In this document: positions 1 through 4,988 of the stretch, in pieces
How the letters are laid out: the number at the start of each line of letters is the position of its first letter
Position numbering within the stretch: the first letter of the stretch is position 1
Source of the DNA: Chitinophaga pinensis
GTDB lineage: Bacteria; Bacteroidota; Bacteroidia; Chitinophagales; Chitinophagaceae
Length of the DNA: 5,210 bases
Direction: 5' to 3'
Assembly (NCBI GenBank): GCA_945872805.1
Contig: CAMCBE010000168.1
Coordinates: forward strand, 1 to 5,210
Program-made: the position numbers and the translations under genes
The notes under the pieces: generated by a model
What the model saw: only the letters and a program-made list of their open reading frames with translations
Told to the model about the DNA's origin: nothing
Databases searched by the model: none

Positions 1-264
1 GGGCATACAGATAATGTAGCATTGGCTGGTAATGGCGAAGTTGCTGACAACTGGGATCTCAGTGTAAAGCGCGCAACAACAATCGTTCGTTTATTGCAAA
101 AACAATACGGAATCAATCCAGTTCAAATGACTGCTGCAGGTCGTTCTGAGTATCGTCCAATCGCTGATAACTCAACTGCTGAAGGTCGTTCTGCTAACAG
201 AAGAACACGTATTGTTATTCTTCCTCAGTTGGATCAGTTCTTTAAATTACTTGAGAAGAAATAA
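1..264 (+). CDS. OmpA/MotB-family outer-membrane protein, C-terminal end (5' partial)
   Basis: The reading frame is open from the first base, so the gene starts outside the window; the internal TTG at 22 is not the start. The 87 visible residues are almost a whole OmpA-like peptidoglycan-binding module. GHTDN stands at the very edge, followed by NWDLSVKRA (residues 17-25), a TAAGRSEYRP loop (44-53) and the terminal NRRTRIVI strand (66-73). The Asp of HTDN and the Arg of LSVKRA match the pair that binds diaminopimelate in Acinetobacter OmpA (family knowledge). The NW-(D/E)-LS-xx-RA form is typical of the MotB-like branch. The protein should sit in the outer membrane or periplasm and anchor the envelope to peptidoglycan; the missing N-terminal part would decide whether it has a barrel, coiled coil or lipoprotein anchor. 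A hairpin starts 20 bases after the stop. The domain call is secure; the specific role is not known. Confidence 0.9.
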   Translation, partial: GHTDNVALAGNGEVADNWDLSVKRATTIVRLLQKQYGINPVQMTAAGRSEYRPIADNSTAEGRSANRRTRIVILPQLDQFFKLLEKK

Positions 265-284
265 TTCTATAAAGAATTTTATAT

Positions 285-321
285 AACTAAGAAGGCCTCC
301 AAATTGGAGGCCTTCTTAGTT
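285..321. terminator. Bidirectional hairpin terminator between convergent genes
   Basis: A perfect 17-bp inverted repeat (285-301 with 305-321) encloses a 3-base loop, with the core AAGGCCTCC/GGAGGCCTT. It lies 20 bases past the + strand OmpA-like stop and 16 bases past the - strand stop at 338, where a shared terminator is expected. The T-tracts on both sides are short and interrupted (TTTATG on +, TTATATAAAATT on -), so termination rests mainly on the very stable stem. The hairpin is seen directly; bidirectional use is inferred from position. Confidence 0.8.
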
Positions 322-337
322 TATGTAGTAGACTAAC

Positions 338-766
338 TTAATTTATAATTTTTACTGCCTGTCTTGCAAGTAGTTTCCAAGCTCCATTTTCTTTTTCAAA
401 AACCATTAATACATTTAAGTGCACTTCATTTTCTTTACCATTATCGATTATGTTTGCATCTAATCGATGTCTTATGATTGCAGTGTGTTTTGTATGATAC
501 ATTGTTTGATTGGTAGTATTGACAGTAAGAAATTTTGATATACCAGTAGTCAGCTTTTCGATAAATTCTTCTTGGTTTTCAAGTCGCCCATTGGAATGTC
601 CATAACTTAATTTTTCATGGGTAATTTTCTGTAGAGATTCTCTATCTCCACTTTTTAATGCTGTCAGAAAGTAATTGACAGTCGCTTCAATTTTTTCGCT
701 CTCATGTGTTTGTCCATGAATACTGCTCATCGAAAAGAGAAGTGCAAAGAGCATAATTTTTTTCAT
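338..766 (-). CDS. Secreted NTF2-like (DUF4440/SnoaL-type) protein
   Basis: This 142-residue protein opens with a Sec signal peptide: MKK, a hydrophobic core at about residues 4-13, and probable cleavage after Gly18 (SIHG-QTHE). It should therefore be periplasmic or exported. The mature part has the size and pattern of an NTF2-like cone fold. A first helix contains FLTALKSGDRESL (33-45), followed by the LSYGHSNGRLENQEEF block (53-68), which is typical of DUF4440 proteins. Two beta strands follow at TAIIRHRLDA and HLNVLMVFEK, and the characteristic WKLLARQAVKI ends the protein. Family members include enzymes and ligand-binding or immunity-like proteins, and no catalytic residues can be assigned here, so function is unknown. 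It is a single gene, separated from the next - strand gene upstream by a terminator. The leader before the ATG is AT-rich with no Shine-Dalgarno, and no clear TAnnTTTG promoter was found upstream. Confidence 0.85.
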   Translation of the reverse strand: MKKIMLFALLFSMSSIHGQTHESEKIEATVNYFLTALKSGDRESLQKITHEKLSYGHSNGRLENQEEFIEKLTTGISKFLTVNTTNQTMYHTKHTAIIRHRLDANIIDNGKENEVHLNVLMVFEKENGAWKLLARQAVKIIN

Positions 767-893
767 AATTGGAGTAAATTTTATTTATAATAGTGTTTCG
801 AATTCAGCTGTTAACTTTTTGTTTGCCGTCAACTAGTTTACAAGTTGAAAATTAGACAATCTATCTGATACTTTAACTGATGGATTTCTTCAT

Positions 894-908
894 TGAATAA
901 ATTATTCA
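894..908. promoter_or_regulatory. Perfect 7-1-7 AT-rich palindrome, possible operator
   Basis: TGAATAAATTATTCA is a perfect inverted repeat with a single central base. It lies about 128 bp upstream of the NTF2-like gene start and just outside the terminator of the neighbouring gene. It resembles the ARG-box half-sites TGAAT/ATTCA of E. coli ArgR, but with five central bases rather than four. AT-rich palindromes of this size arise by chance, so a binding-site role is only a possibility. Confidence 0.25.
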
Positions 909-937
909 GTTATCTATTATACTTATCGTACCCATAA

Positions 938-968
938 AAAAAGGGCTATCTATTAGATAGCCCTTTTT
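938..968 (-). terminator. Rho-independent terminator of the DUF4382 lipoprotein gene
   Basis: A 14-bp perfect stem (938-951 with 955-968) with a 3-base loop has the core AGGGCTATCT/AGATAGCCCT. Read on the - strand it is followed by seven consecutive T bases (the A-run 936-942 on +). It begins 22 bases beyond the stop codon of the - strand gene at 991. A TTTTT tract on the + strand side means it could also work in the other direction, but no + strand gene precedes it. Confidence 0.9.
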
Positions 969-990
969 GTTAGTTTTTCGGGTATAGTGA

Positions 991-1857
991 TTATGGAACT
1001 AAGGTTATTGTTTCCAATTTGTTTTCACGACCTTTTGATATGGTTATGTCAACTGTTTGCGGAGTATATCCTGCCGCAGCATAGGTTACAGAATAAGTGC
1101 CTTCTGGTAGACCACGAACCTTAAACTCTCCATCAGGTGCTGGCATTGCAATAGCAGTGAAGCCATTTCCATCATTGAATGTTACTGATGGGGTAATGCC
1201 TTCTGGCAATACTTTACCAGAGATTCTGCCAAAATTTCTATCGCAGAAAGGACGAAGTTTAGGCAATAAATAATAAGCGCCATTCTCTTCTATTACTGAT
1301 CTAGAGATATCAAAATCAACCCATACTTTTTGATCATTTCCTATTCCACGTTCTCTGTGCTCATTACGTAGCTTTATGTACAAGAAATTATTGGTTTCAT
1401 TTCTAAGTGTTAAAGGATATGATTGACCATCTATAACAACACTATTGTCTGTTCCAAGCGTAATCCTAATCTTTCTTACTGTTCCTGCAGGGATGTTACC
1501 TGAAGCTAGGTTTGTATCAATACCATTACGAAGTGCTAATACATTGATTTTCCCTGCGGTGAAATTAAGGTCAACCCACTCTCCGAAATCATCTTTTCTT
1601 TTTAAATGATCGTCTCTATCATCATCATCATCACCATATCGATCATCATCACCATGGGTAGAATCATCGTCTATTTTTACTTCTACTTTTTGAATGTCAA
1701 TCCAAACGCTATCGAAATCACCAGGAGCATCAGTTAGGTAGACGCTTAGTGAATTTTTAGCAGCAATTGCGCTTTCATTCTTTTGACAAGAGCTGAATAA
1801 TAAAGAAAAAATGAGGGCTACAGAAGCAATTGGCCAGAAAAAGTTTTTTAGTTTCAT
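991..1857 (-). CDS. DUF4382 lipoprotein with carboxypeptidase-regulatory-like C-terminal domain
   Basis: The start is placed at 1857 (288 residues), although the frame stays open to an ATG at 1944. From 1857 the protein opens with MKLKNFF, a hydrophobic core (about 8-21) and a lipobox ending at Cys24 (LLFSSC), and it has an A-rich leader; the longer form would bury this signal. The bases after the Cys encode QKNE, reminiscent of the Q-K-acidic export signal of Bacteroidota surface lipoproteins, so surface display is plausible. Residues 36 to about 150 match DUF4382 (SVYLTDAPGDFDSVWIDIQKVEV, given here in part as LTDAPGDFDSVWIDI; then WVDLN, INVLAL and IPAGTVRKIRITLG). An Asp/His-rich insert at 63-90 interrupts this domain. 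Residues 210-288 form a prealbumin-like beta sandwich (GRISGKVLPEG, DGEFKVRGLPEGTYSV). It may bind carbohydrate or metal at the cell surface, but the family has no established function. It appears monocistronic, with its own terminator 22 bases downstream. Confidence 0.87.
   Translation of the reverse strand: MKLKNFFWPIASVALIFSLLFSSCQKNESAIAAKNSLSVYLTDAPGDFDSVWIDIQKVEVKIDDDSTHGDDDRYGDDDDDRDDHLKRKDDFGEWVDLNFTAGKINVLALRNGIDTNLASGNIPAGTVRKIRITLGTDNSVVIDGQSYPLTLRNETNNFLYIKLRNEHRERGIGNDQKVWVDFDISRSVIEENGAYYLLPKLRPFCDRNFGRISGKVLPEGITPSVTFNDGNGFTAIAMPAPDGEFKVRGLPEGTYSVTYAAAGYTPQTVDITISKGRENKLETITLVP
1618..1650. repeat. Interrupted ATC triplet microsatellite inside the DUF4382 gene
   Basis: Five ATC triplets (1618-1632) and three more (1642-1650), each followed by ACC, read on the - strand as GAT codons for the DDDDD run (residues 76-80) and a neighbouring acidic stretch. 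The triplets are in the reading frame, so slippage would change the length of the Asp run without causing a frameshift. This is a length-variable site rather than an on/off switch. Confidence 0.75.
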
Positions 1858-1931
1858 AATTGTTTTTTTAGTTTTTAAGAATATAGGGCAAATGTTGCCG
1901 GACAGTACATAGACCTCATTGAACGTATTGG

Positions 1932-1955
1932 GTTTAATGAACATTTCATTTAAAC
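1932..1955. promoter_or_regulatory. Imperfect palindrome in the divergent intergenic region
   Basis: GTTTAATGAA (1932-1941) pairs with 1945-1955 with one bulged T (1949), giving 10 base pairs around a CAT loop. It sits 75 bp upstream of the lipoprotein start chosen here, in a 273-bp region between divergent genes. The ATG of the longer open frame lies in its loop, which further argues that the stretch is leader or control DNA rather than coding. It may be an operator or a leader hairpin; no protein can be named. Confidence 0.3.
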
Positions 1956-2130
1956 ATTATTTTAACAAAATAGTAGTAAGATGTTAGTGGTTAGATGATG
2001 GAATAAAGCTTTTATAGGTATTAATACTTAGAGGGAGTTTAATTTAAAGACTTAATTATCACCTGTTTTTGTGATCTTCTATCTGATCTCTTATTCCCAT
2101 TTTGTCCGAACTAATAATTAAATTGCAGTC

Positions 2131-4593
2131 ATGTCGGATTACCTTAATGAGCTTAACCCCGAGCAAAGGGAAGCAGTGCTACATGTAACAGGCCCCCTTA
2201 TGATAATTGCCGGTGCCGGGAGTGGGAAAACGAAGGTTTTGACAACACGCATTGCTCATTTAATGGCCTCAGGGGTAGATTCTTTTCGCATTTTAGCCTT
2301 AACCTTCACGAACAAGGCAGCCAAGGAGATGAAGGAGCGGGTAGAAAAAATCCTTGGGAATAATGAATCACGAAATTTATACATTGGCACTTTTCACTCT
2401 GTTTTTGCCCGAATCCTAAGGGCTGAAGCCAGTAAAGTCGGTTATCCTACTTCGTTCACTATTTATGACACCGACGATGCCAAAAGTGTGCTTAAAACGG
2501 TCATTAATGAACTCCATCTTGACGATAAAATATATAAGCCTTCAACAGTATATGGCCGTATTTCCTCTGCAAAAAATGCATTGGTAACAGCTGAAGATTA
2601 TGCTAATGACTATGCTCTACAACAAGAGGATGCTCGTGCAAATAGACCGGCTATATCACAAATCTATACTGCTTACGCAAAAAGATGTTTCAAAAATGGA
2701 GCGATGGATTTTGATGATCTACTGCTTCAATTTTATCTGATCTTGAAGAATCATCCAGACGCACTTCATAAATATCAACACAAGTTTAATTACATTATGA
2801 TTGACGAGTATCAGGATACAAATCCTGCTCAGTATGAAATCATAAAATTACTTGGTGCTGCTCATGAAAATATTTGTGTTGTGGGTGATGATGCTCAATC
2901 TATATATGGTTTTCGTGGGGCCACCATCGAAAATATATTATTGTTCAGAAAAGATTATGATGATGTAAAGTTGGTAAAACTTGAACAAAATTATAGAAGC
3001 ACAAAACAAATCTTGCAAGTTGCCAATGAAGTGATTGGTAATAATAAAGGACAGATTGAAAAGCAGTTGTGGACTGAAAATGGAGAGGGAGAAAAGATTA
3101 AGCTGGTAAGGACTATGACGGATAACGATGAAGGAAAATTCATCGCTGATTCTATTCAGGAACAAAAATTGAGGAACCACTACTTTAATAAAGAGTTCGC
3201 TATTCTATATAGGACGAATGCTCAAAGTCGAGCATTTGAAGAGGCTTTGCGGAGAATGAATTTGCCCTATACTATTTTTGGGGGCATCAGTTTCTATCAA
3301 CGAAAAGAAATTAAAGATTATATCGCATACCTGAGAGTTATTGTCAATTCTCAAGACGAAGAAGCGCTTAAGCGAATTATCAATTATCCCATTAGAGGGA
3401 TTGGAAAAACATCCTTAGATAAATTGATTCTAGTTGCTAATGAACAAAACATTAGCTTCTGGGAAGTATTAACTAAAGCATCTTCCTTTGGTTTCAGGGC
3501 AGGAACCTTAGAAGCTATTGAACAATTTGTTACCATGATTAAAAGTTTCACGAGCATGTTGAAAAACAACAATGCATATGACGTGGCTTTTCATGTGGGC
3601 AAACAAACTGGATTAGTAAAGGAACTATTTAATGATAAAAGTACAGAAGGTGTTCAGCGCTTTGAAAACGTTCAAGAACTATTGAATTCAATCAAAGAGT
3701 GGGTTGATGATAAACAAAATCGTGCACAGATTGATGAAGATGGCGTTGTTATGCAGGAAGAACAAGCTCCTTTTGACGCAGAAAATAGTCAGCCTAAAAG
3801 TGATGTCGACTTTTCTGAAAATTCACTTCAAGACGCAATACCAAATCGCCCACTTCGTGAAGATGTTCTGTTGTCGGCTTACTTGCAACAAATTTCATTG
3901 CTGACCGACTCTGATCAAAAAGATGAATCTGCTGACACGATTAAAATGATGACTATTCATGCTGCAAAGGGGTTGGAATTTTCTTGTGTATTTGCAGTGG
4001 GTCTTGAAGAAATGTTATTCCCAAATGCGATGAGTATTAACTCACGAGAAGAGCTTGAAGAGGAAAGACGTTTGTTTTATGTGGTTATTACAAGAGCAAA
4101 GCAACGACTTTGGATTACGTATGCAAATACTCGGTATAAATTTGGACAGGTGGTTCAAAACGAACCTAGTCGGTTCATCAATGAGTTACCGGAAGATGCA
4201 ATTGATAAATCATTTGCTGGAGGTGGATTTCGAAATCAAACTGGTGGTCCATCGGCGTCAGATCGAATGAGGGGATGGGGTGGACAAGGAACTGCAACAA
4301 CTGGTCAGAAGACTTACTATACTGAGCCTAAAAAGCAACCTGAGCAACCTGGATATTTACCCATAAATCCATCTCCAAATAAACCTATTGTTCATCAGCC
4401 CTCAGCAGATTTTGTTGCGAGTGACACTACAGATTTAAAGGCGGGGCAACGTGTAGAGCACCAAAAATTTGGATTTGGCGAAGTGCTTAAAATGGAAGGG
4501 GCTGCTCATAATCCAATTGCTACGATCAAATTTGAATTAAATGGAGAGAAGAAAATTATGTTGAATTATGCTAAATTGAGGATAATTTCTTGA
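2131..4593 (+). CDS. uvrD: ATP-dependent DNA helicase, UvrD/PcrA family (superfamily 1A)
   Basis: The 820-residue protein is full length for the family. It is a cytosolic 3'-5' helicase acting in nucleotide-excision and mismatch repair and in clearing replication-transcription conflicts (family knowledge). All SF1A motifs are visible: the Q motif LNPEQREAV (8-16); Walker A AGAGSGKT with Lys33; motif Ia TFTNKAAKEM (58-67); Ib GTFHS (86-90); motif II IDEYQDTN with Asp225-Glu226; motif III VGDDAQSIYGFRG (251-263); motif IV QNYRS (286-290) with Arg289; motif V TIHAAKGLEF (608-617); and motif VI EERRLFYVVITRAK with Arg655. Motif VI has Val652 where Gly or Ala is usual. An acidic linker (about 525-575) lengthens the 2B region. 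A Gly/Pro-rich tether (about 695-768) leads to a C-terminal Tudor-like domain (GQRVEHQKFGFGEV, 772-785, to LNYAKLRII), the RNA-polymerase-binding module of PcrA/UvrD. The ATG at 2131 just precedes the Q motif. The stop codon overlaps the first heptamer of the downstream repeat array. Confidence 0.97.
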   Translation: MSDYLNELNPEQREAVLHVTGPLMIIAGAGSGKTKVLTTRIAHLMASGVDSFRILALTFTNKAAKEMKERVEKILGNNESRNLYIGTFHSVFARILRAEASKVGYPTSFTIYDTDDAKSVLKTVINELHLDDKIYKPSTVYGRISSAKNALVTAEDYANDYALQQEDARANRPAISQIYTAYAKRCFKNGAMDFDDLLLQFYLILKNHPDALHKYQHKFNYIMIDEYQDTNPAQYEIIKLLGAAHENICVVGDDAQSIYGFRGATIENILLFRKDYDDVKLVKLEQNYRSTKQILQVANEVIGNNKGQIEKQLWTENGEGEKIKLVRTMTDNDEGKFIADSIQEQKLRNHYFNKEFAILYRTNAQSRAFEEALRRMNLPYTIFGGISFYQRKEIKDYIAYLRVIVNSQDEEALKRIINYPIRGIGKTSLDKLILVANEQNISFWEVLTKASSFGFRAGTLEAIEQFVTMIKSFTSMLKNNNAYDVAFHVGKQTGLVKELFNDKSTEGVQRFENVQELLNSIKEWVDDKQNRAQIDEDGVVMQEEQAPFDAENSQPKSDVDFSENSLQDAIPNRPLREDVLLSAYLQQISLLTDSDQKDESADTIKMMTIHAAKGLEFSCVFAVGLEEMLFPNAMSINSREELEEERRLFYVVITRAKQRLWITYANTRYKFGQVVQNEPSRFINELPEDAIDKSFAGGGFRNQTGGPSASDRMRGWGGQGTATTGQKTYYTEPKKQPEQPGYLPINPSPNKPIVHQPSADFVASDTTDLKAGQRVEHQKFGFGEVLKMEGAAHNPIATIKFELNGEKKIMLNYAKLRIIS

Positions 4594-4738
4594 GGCAAGA
4601 GGGATAGAGGAGGCAAGAGGCAATAGGCAAGAGGGAATAGTAAATACAGAAAAGGCACATGGGCACAAAGGCACGAGCAAGGGGATAGTCAAGAGTAAAA
4701 CAGCGCTAAGCGTTCAGCGTAAAGCGATTGAGGAGGCA

Positions 4739-4794
4739 ATAGGCAAGAGGGAATAGGAAAGAGGCACTAGGCAAGAGGGACTAGGAAAGAGGCA
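4739..4794 (+). repeat. 28-bp tandem duplication (four heptamers)
   Basis: 4739-4766 and 4767-4794 are adjacent 28-bp copies with two A/C differences. Copy 2 of the larger unit holds a single version, so this is an expansion in copy 1 or a contraction in copy 2. It shows that the array changes length in multiples of seven, as expected for slippage or unequal crossing-over. Confidence 0.9.
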
Positions 4795-4820
4795 ATAGGC
4801 AAGAGTGAAGCAGCGTTCAA

Positions 4821-4844
4821 CCCCCAACCCCTAACTCCCAACCC
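4821..4844 (-). other. G-quadruplex motif, copy 1
   Basis: On the - strand the C-rich block reads GGG-TT-GGG-AGTTA-GGGG-TT-GGGGG. That is four G-runs of at least three with loops of 2, 5 and 2 bases, which satisfies the canonical quadruplex rule. The + strand (the sense strand of both flanking genes) carries the C-runs, so a quadruplex would form in the DNA template strand rather than in a + strand transcript. Confidence 0.7.
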
Positions 4845-4846
4845 AT

Positions 4847-4956
4847 AGCGTTCAGCGTAAAGCGATTGAGGAGGCAATAGGCAAGAGGGAATAGGAAAGA
4901 GGCAATAGGCAAGAGTGAAGCAGCGTTCAACCCCCAACCCCTAACTCCCAACCCAT
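4847..4956 (+). repeat. Composite repeat unit, copy 2 (110 bp)
   Basis: All 110 bases match copy 1 once the 28-bp expansion in copy 1 is removed (58 bases before it, 52 after). It directly abuts copy 1. A third, truncated copy of the first 20 bases follows at 4957-4976, so the repeats are head-to-tail. Perfect identity in non-coding DNA points to recent duplication or active homogenisation. Confidence 0.94.
4931..4954 (-). other. G-quadruplex motif, copy 2
   Basis: This is an exact copy of the motif at 4821-4844, shifted by 110 bp, with the same four G-runs and loop lengths on the - strand. It lies 34 bp upstream of the next gene's ATG, inside the region where a promoter or 5' leader would be expected. 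Confidence 0.7.
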
Positions 4957-4976
4957 AGCGTTCAGCGTAAAGCGAT
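4957..4976 (+). repeat. Composite repeat unit, truncated third copy (first 20 bp)
   Basis: These 20 bases repeat 4709-4728 and 4847-4866 exactly. The array then stops and unique sequence begins, 12 bases before the ATG of the next gene. The last three bases (GAT) also form the first bases of the palindrome next to that start codon. Confidence 0.92.
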
Positions 4977-4988
4977 AAACAGTTTATC
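4974..4988. promoter_or_regulatory. Perfect 7-1-7 palindrome abutting a start codon
   Basis: GATAAAC-A-GTTTATC is a perfect inverted repeat whose last base immediately precedes the ATG at 4989. It occupies the place of a ribosome-binding site, and no Shine-Dalgarno is present. As DNA it could be an operator; as RNA it could form a weak five-pair hairpin with a five-base loop. Three of its bases come from the end of the repeat array, so it may be a chance product of the repeat junction. Confidence 0.35.

Larger units (their letters stand above)
4709..4846 (+). repeat. Composite repeat unit, copy 1 (138 bp, with 28-bp expansion)
   Basis: This copy runs from the block at 4709-4728 (AGCGTTCAGCGTAAAGCGAT) through 11 purine heptamers into the C-rich block ending at 4846. 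It is identical to copy 2 except for 28 extra bases (4767-4794). Those 28 bases are a second tandem copy of 4739-4766, differing at two positions (A to C). That is a four-heptamer duplication inside the unit. Confidence 0.93.
4592..4976. repeat. Mosaic heptanucleotide repeat array
   Basis: No gene is seen between 4594 and 4988; this stretch is filled by a repeat array. Cut into sevens, almost every unit has the form N-A-(G/A)-N-N-N-N. Three families are seen: purine units (GAGGCAA, TAGGCAA, GAGGGAA, TAGGAAA, GAGTGAA), GCG units (CAGCGTT, AAGCGTT, CAGCGTA, AAGCGAT) and C-rich units (CAACCCC, TAACTCC, CAACCCA). The phase is unbroken from 4610 to 4728, although units at about 4638-4700 are degenerate. 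It then slips by four bases (TGAG, 4729-4732) and continues as 11 purine units from 4733 to 4809. A one-base slip (4810) leads into GCG and C-rich units from 4811 to 4866. The same order then repeats to 4976. TAG-starting units recur every 14 bp, so the purine blocks close all three + strand frames. The array touches the helicase stop codon. Function is unknown. Cyanobacterial short tandem heptanucleotide repeats are a loose parallel, not a match. Confidence 0.85.

Noticed and set aside
829..848. TCAACT/AGTTGA inverted repeat
   Set aside because: Six-base arms with an eight-base spacer in AT-rich DNA are expected by chance, and no other signal supports it.
1858..1944. N-terminal extension of the DUF4382 protein
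   Set aside because: The frame is open, but it would place 29 residues in front of a clear lipoprotein signal peptide, and its ATG lies in a palindrome.
2066..2104. Bacteroidota-type promoter for the helicase (TTTTTG at 2066-2071, TTTTG at 2100-2104)
   Set aside because: The spacing is too long (about 25 bp between the two elements) and the second lacks the TA of TAnnTTTG.
2938..3180. 80-residue open frame on the - strand inside the helicase gene
   Set aside because: It is antisense to conserved helicase motif IV, has a composition typical of a shadow frame and matches no recognisable protein. The other short frames at 3384-3572, 3704-3904 and 4055-4270 were rejected for the same reason.
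4701..4728. Terminator formed by the AGCG repeats
   Set aside because: Only a five-pair stem including a G-T pair can be drawn, and no T-tract follows.
4592..4976. CRISPR array
   Set aside because: The repeats are contiguous heptamers and a tandem 110-bp unit with no unique spacers of constant length, and there are no cas genes.
4592..4976. Small coding gene or repeat protein in the array
   Set aside because: TAG-containing heptamers every 14 bases stop all three + strand frames, and nothing with a plausible start and leader is seen on the - strand.
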